From Pseudomonas urmiensis (GTDB lineage: Bacteria; Pseudomonadota; Gammaproteobacteria; Pseudomonadales; Pseudomonadaceae): a stretch of 64,000 nt of DNA. Within the stretch, counting starts at the first letter, position 1. Each line of letters starts with the position of its first letter. Both the position numbers and the translations under genes were made by a program. The stretch spans positions 2,609,001 through 2,673,000 of the forward strand of contig NZ_JABWRE020000001.1 in the NCBI RefSeq assembly GCF_014268815.2. The letters run 5' to 3'. Under the pieces are notes generated by a model, which was given only the letters and a program-made list of their open reading frames with translations, had not been told where the DNA came from and did no database searches. Below are positions 29,523-39,925 of this stretch, in pieces.

Positions 29523-30494
29523 TCAGGTAAACAGCCGCTGCACAAACGCCAGGCGCTTCTTGTATGAACGCCGCGCCTCCAACGCCTGCTCAAGCGTCAC
29601 CTCAACGAACCGCGCCTGCTGGTTGGGCTGCATCTGGCCGATCAAATCCAGGTCAGCACTGATCACCGTGCCAATCATCGCGTAACCGCCACCGGATACC
29701 GCATCCCGGTGCAGGATGATCGGCTCCAAGCCTGCCGGTACCTGGATCGAACCAATCGGGTAGCAACTGTCGACGATATTAGAAGGATCGGAGCCCGCAC
29801 CAAAAGGTTGCTCGCGCGGCTGGAAACTCAACGCGCTACCGCCCTTGAAGCGATAGCCGATTCGGTCCGCCTCGGACCCCACCGTCCAGGCATCGCTGAA
29901 GAAGTCGCGCGCGGCCGTCGCCGTCAAGCGGTCGTAGTACAGACCGGGCACCACCCGCAGCAGCACCTCCCCGCCCAGACTCTGCCGCAGGGCCATCGGC
30001 AGGCTGGCACCTGCGCGGCTTTTACCGCTGGCCACACCCACCGGCAACAGGTCGCCCGCCACCAGCTTGCGCCCCTGCCAACCACCCAGCGCGCCCAACC
30101 CGTAGGTGGAGCGACTGCCCAGCACCTGCGGGACATCGATGCCACCGGCCACCGCCAGATAGGCGCGCGCGCCGGCGCGGGGGAAGTCAAAGCGCAACAC
30201 CTGCCCGGCGCGGACCTTGAACGCCGTGTCCGGATACTGCTCCACCCCGTCCAGGCGCACCGGCATCTGCGCGCCGCACACCGCCACCAGGGCATCGGCC
30301 TGGAACTCCAGCTCCGGCCCCACCAGGGAGCATTCCAGCCCGGCTGCGCCGGCCGGGTTGCCGACCAGTTGGTTAGCCGCGCGCAGCGCATATTGGTCGA
30401 GCGCACCCGATGGCGGGATCCCCAGGTGGTAGTAGCCTTCACGGCCCAGGTCCTGCACCGAGGTGGCCAGGCCAGGCTTGAGTACCTTGATCAT
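29523..30494 (-). CDS. pxpC: 5-oxoprolinase subunit C (KipA/PxpC family)
   Basis: A 323-residue protein of the biotin-dependent carboxyltransferase/KipA family. Signatures are IKVLKPGLATSVQDLGREGY at the N-terminus, GIPPSGALDQYALRAANQLV and AYLAVAGGIDVPQVLGSRST. With PxpA and PxpB it forms the ATP-dependent prokaryotic 5-oxoprolinase that opens pyroglutamate to glutamate. The start codon overlaps the pxpB stop by four bases (ATGA), so translation is coupled. Confidence 0.9.
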   Translation of the reverse strand: MIKVLKPGLATSVQDLGREGYYHLGIPPSGALDQYALRAANQLVGNPAGAAGLECSLVGPELEFQADALVAVCGAQMPVRLDGVEQYPDTAFKVRAGQVLRFDFPRAGARAYLAVAGGIDVPQVLGSRSTYGLGALGGWQGRKLVAGDLLPVGVASGKSRAGASLPMALRQSLGGEVLLRVVPGLYYDRLTATAARDFFSDAWTVGSEADRIGYRFKGGSALSFQPREQPFGAGSDPSNIVDSCYPIGSIQVPAGLEPIILHRDAVSGGGYAMIGTVISADLDLIGQMQPNQQARFVEVTLEQALEARRSYKKRLAFVQRLFT

Positions 30495-31363
30495 GCCAAT
30501 GCCTCCTGCAGCGACTGGGGATAGCCAACCGGGTCGGCTAAAAAAGCATCCAGGGAGAATTCCACCGAACGGATGCGCAGAGTGAACCGGCCGCTTTCAA
30601 CCTCATCCACAGCCTGGTCATAGGCATCGCGGTCAATTGGTTTGAACTGGACGATATCGCCCGGCCGGAAGAACACCATGTGTTCCTTGAGGTAATCCAA
30701 CTGCTGCTGCGGATCGTAGATCGGCGCGGGGGTTACGCCGAACATCTGATAGCCACCTGCCCCGCGCACTGAGTAGATGCAGCCAAAGCACCCGCCATGG
30801 CCCAGGGTCAGCTTCGGCGTGTCGGTCCGTGGACGCAAATACTTGGGCACTTGCAGCTGACGTTCACGCTCGACCATCTGGAACATGAACGGCAAGCCGG
30901 CAACGAAGCCGACCATCGACACGAACCACGGCGCACCGCTGTGGGCGGCAATGAACGCCTCGACATCGGCCAGGCCATTGATCCGCGCCGCGTACTCAAG
31001 GTCGGTGGCGTCTGGGTCCTGATGCCGGTCGCGAAAACGCATCAGCGTTTCATGGGTCCAGGGATCGTTGTACAGCACCGGGATCTCGATGATCCGCGTG
31101 TGCAACGAGCGCTCGGCGACGGCCTCGGCCTCCGCGCCCTGCACCGCTTCGAGCAGCGCCTGCGGGGCGATGCGATCAGGATCGAAGCGGATCTGGAACG
31201 AGGCGTTGGCCAGGCACACATCGAGCACCCCATCCAGTTGCAGGCGCTCGACCGCGCGGGTCACGGCCATGCCTTTGAAGAAGGCCTCCAGCGACATGCG
31301 GTCGCTGACCTCGGCAAACAGGTGTTCGTCGGCGCCAAAGCTGTAGCGGATCGGCGCGTTCAT
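30491..31363 (-). CDS. pxpB: 5-oxoprolinase subunit B (KipI/PxpB family)
   Basis: A 290-residue KipI/PxpB family protein. Recognisable blocks are RYSFGADEHLFAEVSD, EIPVLYNDPW, and FVAGLPFMFQMVE followed by GHGGCFGCIYSVRGAGGYQM. It partners PxpC in pyroglutamate hydrolysis. It is longer than the usual 230 residues of Bacillus KipI, with an extra segment after YNDPW that contains MRFRDRHQDPDATDL, as in some pseudomonad homologues. ATG 31363 has GGAGG upstream and overlaps the stop of a 17-codon reading frame (separate entry). Confidence 0.88.
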   Translation of the reverse strand: MNAPIRYSFGADEHLFAEVSDRMSLEAFFKGMAVTRAVERLQLDGVLDVCLANASFQIRFDPDRIAPQALLEAVQGAEAEAVAERSLHTRIIEIPVLYNDPWTHETLMRFRDRHQDPDATDLEYAARINGLADVEAFIAAHSGAPWFVSMVGFVAGLPFMFQMVERERQLQVPKYLRPRTDTPKLTLGHGGCFGCIYSVRGAGGYQMFGVTPAPIYDPQQQLDYLKEHMVFFRPGDIVQFKPIDRDAYDQAVDEVESGRFTLRIRSVEFSLDAFLADPVGYPQSLQEALA

Positions 31364-31413
31364 TTCGCGCCTCCGGGGCGAGGCAGTGGAATGATGAAAG
31401 CATGCTCGGCCAT
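31360..31413 (-). CDS. 17-residue ORF translationally coupled to pxpB
   Basis: ATG at 31411-31413 is preceded by AAGAGGAAC at proper spacing and opens a 17-codon frame (peptide MAEHAFIIPLPRPGGAK). Its TGA overlaps the pxpB ATG (ATGA), and the GGAGG used by pxpB lies inside its last codons. It may be a coupling or leader ORF that controls pxpB translation. Too short for a family assignment. Confidence 0.45.
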   Translation of the reverse strand: MAEHAFIIPLPRPGGAK

Positions 31414-31499
31414 GACTGTTCCTCTTGGAATACTTGTAGAAAGGCAGGCAAAAACAACGCTGCGGACCCTGGTCTGTATGCGCCAGGTGCCCGTTGACG

Positions 31500-32258
31500 T
31501 CAGCGCGGCGCGCGCACGCTGATCCCCGCAGCATCCAGGGCCTTGCGTGTGGCCTCGACCAGCTGCAGGGCGCCTGGGGTATCGCTATGCAGGCAAATGG
31601 AATCGAAGCTGATCGGCAGGTCCTGGCCTTCGACCGTACGCACTACCCCCTCTTGGCAGGCCCGCAAGACCCGCTCGGCGACATGGCTTGGCTCATAGCC
31701 GCGAACGTTCCGGGTAAACACGATCGAGCCGCTCAGGTCATATTCGCGGTCGGCATAGAACTCGCGAATCACTGGCTGGCCAAGCGTTTGGGCAATGCGG
31801 CAGATCACCGAGCCGGGCATGCAGTACAGCAGCAGTTCAGGCTCCAGCCGCTGCAGGTTTTCAACCAGCAAGCGTGCAGCCTCTTCATCGCGCGCCAAGT
31901 GCATGTACAGCGCGCCATGGGGCTTGACGTGCTGCAAGGCCACGCCTTGGGCGCGAGCGATCTCGCGCAGGGCGCCAAGCTGGTAGAGCATGTCATCGAC
32001 CAGTTCCTGCGCCGGGGCATTGATGTGCCGACGGCCAAAGCCGACCAGGTCGCGAAAGCCTGGGTGAGCACCGATAGCCACGCCCAACGCCTTGGCCCGC
32101 TCCACCGTACGGCGCATGGTGCCGGGGTCGCCGGCATGAAAACCGGTGGCGATGTTGGCCGAACTGATGAAGGCCATCAGCTCATGGTCGACGCCATCGC
32201 CGATGGTCCAGGGGCCAAAGCCCTCGCCCATGTCCGAGTTGAAATCCACGACCTGCAT
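31500..32258 (-). CDS. pxpA: 5-oxoprolinase subunit A (LamB/YcsF family)
   Basis: A 252-residue LamB/YcsF family protein with the signature [14 protein letters not shown] at the N-terminus, [11 protein letters not shown] and [15 protein letters not shown]. It is the subunit that gives hydrolase activity with PxpBC for 5-oxoproline. GGAGAG precedes ATG 32258. First gene of the pxpA-ORF17-pxpB-pxpC operon, divergent from a LysR regulator. Confidence 0.9.
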   Translation of the reverse strand: MQVVDFNSDMGEGFGPWTIGDGVDHELMAFISSANIATGFHAGDPGTMRRTVERAKALGVAIGAHPGFRDLVGFGRRHINAPAQELVDDMLYQLGALREIARAQGVALQHVKPHGALYMHLARDEEAARLLVENLQRLEPELLLYCMPGSVICRIAQTLGQPVIREFYADREYDLSGSIVFTRNVRGYEPSHVAERVLRACQEGVVRTVEGQDLPISFDSICLHSDTPGALQLVEATRKALDAAGISVRAPR

Positions 32259-32387
32259 TGTGCGCTCTCCTACGGTGCCTGCTTGTGGGTTGCTGCAGCC
32301 CACGTTAAATTCCCCAGCACCCCTTGGGAAGATCTATAAACAGATGGGCTGTCTTCTGAAAAACAGATACCCATTACCGGAGCCTGC

Positions 32388-33305
32388 ATGTCGCTGACCT
32401 TGCGCCAGGTGCGCTATTTCGTTGCCACCGCCGAGATCGGCCAGATCTCCCAGGCGGCGCTGCACCTGAACATTTCCCAGTCGGCGGTGACCACCGCGAT
32501 CAAGGAGCTGGAGGCCATGCTCGGCGCGCTGCTGTTCCAGCGCTCGGCCCAAGGCATGAGCCTGACCGACGCTGGCCGGCATTTTCTCAACCGCGCCTAC
32601 GTGATCCTGCGCAGCGTCGACGATGCGCTGAACAGCCCGCTGCCGGATGTACGCGCCAGCGGTCTGCTGCGCCTGGCAGCGAGCTATACGGTCATTGGTT
32701 ACTTTCTGCCGCATCACCTGCAACGCCTGGAGCACTGGCACCCCGATGTGCTGATCGAGGTTCATGAACAGGAGCGCAGCGCCATCGAGCAGGGGTTGCT
32801 CGAAGGTCGCTTCGACATGGCCGTGGTATTGACCGCCAACCTTACCCACCCGGATATCGTTTCCGAGACGCTGTTCAACTCCGAACGCCGACTGTGGCTG
32901 CCCAGCCATCACCCGCTGTGCGAACGCTCGGCGGTGAGCCTGGCCGATGTCGCCCAGCAACCCTACATCCTGCTTACGGTCGATGAAGCCGAACAAAGCG
33001 CGATGCGGTATTGGCAACAGGCTGGGCAGCAACCAGATGTGCGCGTGCGCACAAGCTCGGTCGAGGCGGTGCGCAGCATGGTTGCCAATGGCAGCGGCGT
33101 GGCGATTCTGTCGGATCTGGTGCACCGTCCGTGGTCGTTGGAAGGCAAGCGCATCGAGACCGTGACCATCAGCGATCAGGTCACGCCCATGAGCGTTGGC
33201 CTGGCCTGGCATCGCGAGCGCGAATTAAGCCCGGCGATGCAGGCGCTGCGCAGCTACTTCCATGCAGCGTTCATGGCGCCGCAGCAGCATTTGGCTCGAC
33301 GCTAA
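32388..33305 (+). CDS. LysR family regulator next to pxpABC
   Basis: A 305-residue LysR protein: helix-turn-helix LRQVRYFVATAEIGQISQAA and LNISQSAVTTAIKELEAMLG, then an effector-binding domain with a VRSMVANGSGVAIL core. The 129-base gap to pxpA is a typical divergent promoter, so 5-oxoproline control is likely by context. Confidence 0.86.
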   Translation: MSLTLRQVRYFVATAEIGQISQAALHLNISQSAVTTAIKELEAMLGALLFQRSAQGMSLTDAGRHFLNRAYVILRSVDDALNSPLPDVRASGLLRLAASYTVIGYFLPHHLQRLEHWHPDVLIEVHEQERSAIEQGLLEGRFDMAVVLTANLTHPDIVSETLFNSERRLWLPSHHPLCERSAVSLADVAQQPYILLTVDEAEQSAMRYWQQAGQQPDVRVRTSSVEAVRSMVANGSGVAILSDLVHRPWSLEGKRIETVTISDQVTPMSVGLAWHRERELSPAMQALRSYFHAAFMAPQQHLARR

Positions 33306-33488
33306 GCGGGGCGAGGTGCTCGAAGGCCGCTCAGTCAGCGGCGGTGCTTGTCCGCGCCACGCAGATCGATACCGATCCCGCAGCAATGGAGTAGAATTTC
33401 GCCATCGCGGACACCGGCTAGCCAGCCGTTCGACCGAGCCCCTGGGATCGGGTTGATATCCCACGCAGTCACGAATCGAGTTGAAACC

Positions 33489-33650
33489 ATGAATCGGCAG
33501 AAAAAAATCAAGCAGCTGTTAAAGGCTCACGCGAAAAAAGCCAGCGCCAAACTGGCTCCCAAAAACAAACCTAAATACATCTGCAAAGCAGACCGGGCGA
33601 AGTTGGCTGCCCAGGGCGATCAAGACTCAGGCGCGTTGCCAGAGAGCTGA
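33489..33650 (+). CDS. DUF2986-like small basic protein
   Basis: A 53-residue, lysine-rich protein beginning MNRQKKIKQLLKAHAKKASA and containing KPKYICKADRAKLAA, the pattern of the DUF2986 family of unknown function found in gammaproteobacteria. The ATG at 33489 follows GAGTTGAAACC. Stands alone. Confidence 0.65.
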   Translation: MNRQKKIKQLLKAHAKKASAKLAPKNKPKYICKADRAKLAAQGDQDSGALPES

Positions 33651-33789
33651 TACGGCTGCAACGCCAGCAGCTCACGCACACGCCCGCCCAGGCTGTCGAT
33701 GTGCACGTCTGAGCGCAACAGTTGCATCCAGCCAACAGGTATGCGCCCTCGTGTTGACGTTGAGCGGTCGCGGCTCGAGCGTCTTGGTT

Positions 33790-35520
33790 TCATTGCGCGC
33801 TGTCGGCAAGCACCTGTGGCAGGTCCATTTCTACTCGCAGTACCAGCGTGTCACCGTCATCAGGGGCAAGGGTTTGAGCGCGCCCCTGCAAGCGCAAAAG
33901 CAGGCGCTGGAGAGTGGCATACGCCGACACTTCGCACGGCGCTTGCTCTAGGGCCGGGTACCAGGGCGTCAGCTCCAGGCTCAGGCGCAACAAGCCTCGC
34001 GGTTGAATCCGGGTAGCCAGACGCAAGCTCAGGTGCGCCGGCAATGGCCGCAGTTGCAGGTAGCCGCACAGGCCCTCGAGCAATTGCCGGTAGTGGCGAG
34101 CATCGATCCACGCGCTTTGCAGTGCACGCAGCCCTGGCCCCAGGTCCAGCTCACAGCCCCGCGCTTGCAGTTGCTGGCGCACCGGCGCCAGGATCGCTTC
34201 GGTCAGGTTGCCCAGGTCATGCGCGGCGCGTTGCGCCTGACCTGGGTGGTCATCCTGATCCATCAGGGCATCGACCTTGGCCAGGCACTGGTACATGGCT
34301 TGAACGTGTTCTGCCAGGCTTTGCAGAGCTGGGCGCAAGGGCTCATCGCTTAGCGCAAGCACGCGTTGCACAGCGGTTCGAAACACCGCCAGCATTTGCC
34401 CAAGTTCCTGGCTGACAGCTGCCAGGGTCGAGCTCTTCAGGTGGCTTTCATAGCGCGCCTCGGCGCCCTCGTGACGCAATATCGAGAGCAGCCGATCGCG
34501 CTCGGTGAGGTCACGCATGCCGCCCAGCATGGCCACCAATTGACCGCTCTGGTCGCGAAACGGTGTGCACCAGATATGCATGGCAACCACTTCGCCCAGA
34601 TGCTCGATCACCGCTTCGGCCAGAAACGGCTCTTGCCGCGCAACCGCCTCGGTGAAGCGCTGCCGTGAACGCTCGCGCAACGGCGCAGGCAACCACAGCG
34701 CCTGGTCGATGGTAGAGCCGTGGATCGCTTCGAAACTTTCTCCGGCGTAGGCCAGGTAGCGGCGGTTACACATCAGCAGGCGGCCTGCGAGGTCGCGCAC
34801 GAACATCGGGTAGGGGGCAGCGTCGAGCAGCGCCCGTAACAAGCCGTGCTCGCGTAGCAGTTGCGGGTCGCTGGAAGGCGCCTGCGCCCTGCTCGCCTCG
34901 TCGCCGGCAACCAAGCCATGGCTGCGGGCGACTTCGAGCAACTGGAAATCGTTGCCGACCTTGAGCTTCTGATGCAGACGCGCCTTGTAGGTGCTGATGG
35001 TCTTGTAACTGAGGCTGAGCTGCTCGGCGATGTCCTTGTTACTCAACCCTTGGCTGAGCATCTGCAACACGGTGAGTTCGCGCCCGGAAAGCTGGGTCAA
35101 GTCATCTTCGCCTGCACCGTCGAGGTCCTGGCGGGCGACTTCACGGGGGAAGTAGCTGCGTCCATGGCTGAGCGCCTGCAGGGCGCTGTGCAATTGGCCA
35201 AGCGCTTCGCTCTTGCACACATAGGCATCGGCGCCGGCCTGCAAGGAACGGGCGGCATACAGGCTGGCCTCCTGCACGCTGTACACCAGCAGTTTGATGA
35301 CCTGATGACTGGCGCGCAGCCGGCGCAGCAAATCCAGCCCACCCAGCTGCGGCACCAATAACTCCAGAATGACCACCTGCGGGTGCAGCAGCCGGCACTG
35401 CTCCAGCGCATCCAGGCCGTTGTCGACTTCGCCCAGTACCTGGTGGCCGGCACGCTCAAGCACAGCCCGCAAGCCGTCACGCACGATCGGCAGGTGATCG
35501 ACCAACAGCAGCGTGCTCAT
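33790..35520 (-). CDS. Hybrid REC-LuxR-PAS-kinase-like regulator lacking phospho-acceptors
   Basis: A 576-residue protein with an unusual order: response-regulator receiver (1-120), BvgA/EvgA-like LuxR helix-turn-helix (144-205, LSNKDIAEQLSLSYKTISTY), PAS domain (about 225-340) and a C-terminal histidine-kinase-like part (350-576). In the receiver the phospho-acceptor aspartate is glutamate 53 (VVILELLVPQLGG), although D8, S81 and K103 of the usual set remain. In the kinase part the H-box reads VSQELGQML, with glutamine where histidine should be, and no clear N- or G-boxes follow. It is divergent from the autotransporter gene 156 bases away. I infer a constitutively active or ligand-gated DNA-binding protein. 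Confidence 0.82.
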   Translation of the reverse strand: MSTLLLVDHLPIVRDGLRAVLERAGHQVLGEVDNGLDALEQCRLLHPQVVILELLVPQLGGLDLLRRLRASHQVIKLLVYSVQEASLYAARSLQAGADAYVCKSEALGQLHSALQALSHGRSYFPREVARQDLDGAGEDDLTQLSGRELTVLQMLSQGLSNKDIAEQLSLSYKTISTYKARLHQKLKVGNDFQLLEVARSHGLVAGDEASRAQAPSSDPQLLREHGLLRALLDAAPYPMFVRDLAGRLLMCNRRYLAYAGESFEAIHGSTIDQALWLPAPLRERSRQRFTEAVARQEPFLAEAVIEHLGEVVAMHIWCTPFRDQSGQLVAMLGGMRDLTERDRLLSILRHEGAEARYESHLKSSTLAAVSQELGQMLAVFRTAVQRVLALSDEPLRPALQSLAEHVQAMYQCLAKVDALMDQDDHPGQAQRAAHDLGNLTEAILAPVRQQLQARGCELDLGPGLRALQSAWIDARHYRQLLEGLCGYLQLRPLPAHLSLRLATRIQPRGLLRLSLELTPWYPALEQAPCEVSAYATLQRLLLRLQGRAQTLAPDDGDTLVLRVEMDLPQVLADSAQ

Positions 35521-38166
35521 GGCGCCTTCCCTCTGCGGCAATGGCCGATGCCAAGCATAGACCAGAGCCGCGGACGAGAGTCACTCCTACAAGCAGGTTG
35601 TAACGCCTCCGACATTCGCCAGCAGGCGTCCCGCGCAGACTTCAGGCATCCCACTTCAGATGCCCAAGAGGCTGCCATGAACACCGTCAAGCGTCCTGCA
35701 CACTTCCAACGTACTCGTCTGGGCCGGGCCATTGGCCTGATTCTGGCGGCCCTGTTCAGCGTCAGCCTGATCGAGGCCGAAGCCGAGGACAGCGCCCTCG
35801 ACCCACCGCTGATGGCTATCGACCCGCCCTCGGCAGCGGGCGCCATGCCCTCCCCTGACTACCTGCAGATCGCCCTGCAAGCCAGTCAGCAGGCACCCCA
35901 GTTATTCGCCAGCCGGCTGCTGGGGTCGCCAGCGCCAATCAACCTCAACAGCGCCGATGGCATTGGTGTTTCCAGCGCAGGTGCGCATGACGACGCCACG
36001 GTCAACCTGGGCGCGGCCCGCACCACCGGGGTGCTTGCGCAGATGGCCAGCAGCGTCGGCTTCGAGCGCGGTAGCGTCAACAGCAGCGCCCTGACGGCCG
36101 CCAACGCCAATGGCCAAACGGGGCTGGCCAGCGATGGCGGCCAGTTGAGTGGCTCTGGGGTGACGGTCACGCTGATACCCAAAGCGGCCAACAGTACGCT
36201 GATCACCGCCAGCAACCTGACCGGCGTCAGCGCCAAGAACGCCGGCCAAGTGAGGTTGAACAACAGCACCATCAGCGTCGGTGGCGGCACTAACGGGGTG
36301 AACAACCAGGGCCTGGTCGCCACTGGCGCTGGCAGCCAGATCGACCTGGTTGCAAGCGAGGTCAGCACCCTGTCCAAAGGCTCGGTTGGCGTGCTGGCCC
36401 AAGGCGGCGGCAAGATCAGCATCAGCGGTGCCAGCGTGATCAGTACCACTGGCGCCAGCAGCCCTACTAGCGCCAGCCATGGCCTGAAAGCCACTGGCAA
36501 CGCCAGCCTGATCGCTGTCAGCGACAGCGAGATACGCACTGGCGCAGTCGCCGCCAGCGGCGCCCGGGCAGATGACGGCGGACAGATTCAATTGCAGCGC
36601 ACCAGCCTCAGCCATACTTCCGCCGCCACCAGCACCAGCAGTACTGCCGTGTTGCATGCGCTCGGCGGCGCCAGCATCAACGCCGATGCGGTCACGGTCA
36701 GTTCCAGCGGCAGCTACATCGGCGGCGCCCGCGCCGAAGGCAGCGCCAGCCAGGTTTCGTTGCGCAACAGCAGCGTGGCTGTCAAAGGCTCGGGCACCGT
36801 CAATGACTTCGCCTCAGCCGCACGGGCAATGGGCGGCGGCACCGTGCTGATCGACAACAGCACCCTGAGCGCCGAAGGCACCTACAGCCACGGCGTGTCA
36901 GTCGAAGGCAGCGGCTCGCACGCCATTGTCAGCGCCAGTCGGGTCGAGGTCGGCGGTAATCGCGCGCACGGTCTCTACGTCAATGCAGGCGCCACTGCCG
37001 AGGTCAGCGACAGTACCCTGCGCCTCGCCCCGGCTGGCAGTGCAGCAGGCCCTTGGGGCCTGGGCGCCTTGGTCGAAGGCAGTGGCTCACGCCTGCTGCT
37101 CAACGACAGCCAAGTGCACACCACGCAGAAAACCAGCTACGGGGTACGTGCCCTGGGCGGCGCCGAGCTGCTAATCAACAATGGCCTGATCGATACCCAG
37201 GGCAATTACTCAGCAGGCCTGAGTGCAGGTAACTCGACAGTGGTGGCTCATAACCTCACGGTGACCACCTCGGGCGACGACAACGCTATGGGCGTGGTCG
37301 CCGACGGCGGCGCGAACATCACCCTGTATGGCGGCTCGGTAACCACCACGGGCAATGGCTCACCGGTACGATCCAACCTGACCTTCCCGCACGCCCTGGC
37401 CTCGCGCAACCCAGGGGCTGTGCTCAACGTCTACGGCACCGCCGTGCATACCACCGGCACGCAGGCCTACGGCGCTGCGGTAGACGATGGCGGCAGCCTG
37501 TACTTGGAAGGGTTGAGCGTGAAGACCGAGGGGCAGTATGCCATGGGCCTGTATGCCGGCATCGGCACCCTCAAGCCAGGCCAGGTCAGCCTGGTGGCGC
37601 ACAATGTCAGCGTCCAGACCCTGGGCGACCAAGCGACCGGCGCCATGGTCAGCCGGCAGTATCAGAGCGATACGGCCAGCCTGCAATTGAGCGACTCGAG
37701 CATCACAACCAGTGGTGCGTTGTCCCATGGTTTGCAGGCCGAATCCACCGCGCTACTGAGCGCTAGCAACACCACCGTCACCACCCACGGCGAGCGGGCC
37801 CTGGGGGCGCTGGCGAACAACCAGGCCAATGTTCAGCTCGATCAGGTCGGGATCAACACCAGCGGCAACCTGGCCCACGCCGCCGTGGCCAAGAACGGTG
37901 CGCGCCTCGACGCCCAGCGCAGTGTGATCAACGCCTCCGGTGACCAGGCCGCAGCGCTTTATGCGCAAGGCACCGAACTGCTCAAGGGCCAGGCCACTCT
38001 CGACAGCAGCGTACTGCAAAACCGCGACGGGGCCACTGTGGCTGTCGCAGGCGTCGCCGACATCAGCCTGACTGACAGTATCGTCGGTGGCAGCGGCCAA
38101 TGGTTGAATGTCGACAGCGCCGTGGCCAGCGATGGCAGCAGCATCCCAGACATGGGCACCGGCCAG

Positions 38167-38169
38167 TGA
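38167..38169 (+). other. In-frame TGA inside the autotransporter
   Basis: The local codons are GGC CAG TGA CAA GGT. The frame is open for 2.5 kb before and 1.7 kb after it. TGA followed by C is the leakiest stop context in bacteria. A TGG tryptophan codon would be restored by one base change. Confidence 0.85.
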
Positions 38170-38730
38170 CAAGGTGTCGGCAGCTCGCTGGCCAGTGCCG
38201 GCAACGCCGACATCGATGTCGTAGGCTCGGTGCTCAACGGCGCTGCGCGCACCGCTGCGGGCAGCAGTGCCCAGGTCGATCTGCGCGACAGCAGCCTATG
38301 GAACCTGACCGGCGACTCGAACCTCAGCACCCTGCGCAACGAGGCCAGCCTGATCGACTTCAGCGCGCCAGTCGCCGGCAGCTACAAGCACCTGACCGTC
38401 AACAACTACCACGGCGCCAATGGCACCTTTGCCCTGAACACGTACCTGTACCGCGACGGTTCGCCCTCGGACAAGCTGGTGGTGGATGGCGGTAAGGCCG
38501 ATGACAGCAGCAACCTGTTGATCAAGAACGCAGGTGGCCCCGGCGCGCTGACCCAGGGCAATGGGATTCTTGTAGTCGATGCCATCAATGGCGCGACCAC
38601 CGATGCTCAAGCCTTCCGCTTGCTCAGCCGGGTCAAGGCCGGCCCTTATGAATACACCCTGCACCGGGCCAGCCTGGATGGCAGCAATCGCCAGGCCTGG
38701 TACCTGCGCTCTACTGCTGATGGGGGGCCG

Positions 38731-38888
38731 GTTGACCCTGTTGATCCAGTCGAGCCGGTGAAACCTGTCGACCCAGTGAAGCCGGTAGATCCGGTGAAGC
38801 CTGTCGACCCAGTGAAGCCGGTAGATCCGGTGAAGCCTGTAGATCCGGTGAAACCCGTCGATCCAGTGCACCCCGTCGATCCGACTGA
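38731..38888 (+). repeat. VDPVKP tandem repeat, passenger-barrel linker
   Basis: 18-base units encode VDPVKP, with five exact copies at the protein level between VEPVKP and VDPVHP, plus an exact 36-base doublet at the DNA level. The proline/acid/base pattern gives a stiff spacer before the barrel. Such repeats can change number by slippage. Confidence 0.85.
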
Positions 38889-39925
38889 GCCCCAGCACCC
38901 CATCGTTCCAGTTAGGCCACAAGTGCCCAACTATCGCCCGGAAACGACGCTATACCGCGCCTTGCCTTCGATGTTGCTGCACTACAGCCACGCCATGGTC
39001 GATACCCTGCATGAGCGGGTCGGTGAAGAGCGCAGGCTCAGCAGCGAGCCACTGCCCGCACAAGCCGCCGAACAATACGGCCCGTCACTGGGCTGGGGCC
39101 GGCTGATCTACCGCAAGGGTGAGGACGAGCTGGGCCAAGGTGCCAGCTACGACTACCGGATCCAGGCCTTCCAGGTCGGCACTGACCTGTATCGCAACGA
39201 AGACGTCGATGGCAGTACCGATCAGGCCGGTCTGTCGCTCAACGTTGGGCGTATCGCAGGTGACGTCGAGCACACCAATGGCAACAGCGCTGGCGACGAC
39301 CTGATCCGCGCCTATGGGGTCGGCGGCTACTGGACCCACTTTGGGCCGGAAGGCTGGTACCTCGACGGTGTGCTGCAGTTCAACCGCTTCGACGTGCAAG
39401 CCAACCCTAGCGACATGGGCACCATGAAAACCCGCGGCCGTGGCGTGACCGCCTCGCTCGAAGGGGGCTATCCGTTCAACCTCAATGAGGACAAGAACCT
39501 GCGCATCGAGCCGCAGGCCCAGGTGATCGTCAGCAAGATCAAGGTCGATGACAGCCACGACGACGCCTCTGATGTGCGCTTCGAAGACGTCGACTCGCTG
39601 ACTGCCCGCCTGGGGGTGCGCATCGACAAGGACAGCCTGCGTGCAGACGACCAGGGCAAGCTGCACCGCACCAACGTCTGGGTGCGCCCCAGCGTCTGGC
39701 ACGAGTTCAAGGGCAAGAGCAAAACCGAGTTTTCTTCGGCCGATGGCTACATTCCCTTTGGCACCGACATGAGTGGGACCTGGGGTGAACTGAACCTGGG
39801 TGTCGACTACCAGGTCGATGAACGCACCACAGTGACTGGCTCGTTGGGTTATCAGAAGGCGTTTGGCAAGGACAGCAGAAGCTATGAAGGGATGATTGGT
39901 ATCAAGGTCAAGTTCTGATCGACGA

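Larger units (their letters stand above)
35677..39918 (+). pseudogene. Autotransporter adhesin interrupted by one in-frame TGA
   Basis: One reading frame of 1413 codons with a single TGA at codon 831 (38167-38169). The first part (830 residues) has a signal peptide (to about residue 37) and a long serine/glycine/threonine passenger of pertactin-like beta-helix repeats. The second part continues the passenger, with a pertactin-type end (LTVNNYHGANGTFALNTYLY), a VDPVKP repeat linker and a complete type Va barrel of about 280 residues ending VKF. Everything else is intact, so the gene is either recently inactivated, read through at a low rate, or affected by a base error. Without readthrough the passenger could not reach the surface. 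AAGAGG precedes ATG 35677. Confidence 0.82.

Noticed and set aside
33620..33727. A 35-codon minus-strand frame (contains LLRSDVHIDSLGGRVRELL) between the DUF2986-like gene and the hybrid regulator
   Set aside because: It looks protein-like, but has no ribosome site and overlaps the end of the DUF2986-like gene; not enough to call a gene or a remnant.
38646..38930. Minus-strand GSTGFT repeat frame over the VDPVKP linker
   Set aside because: It is a low-complexity shadow of the 18-base repeat of the autotransporter linker.
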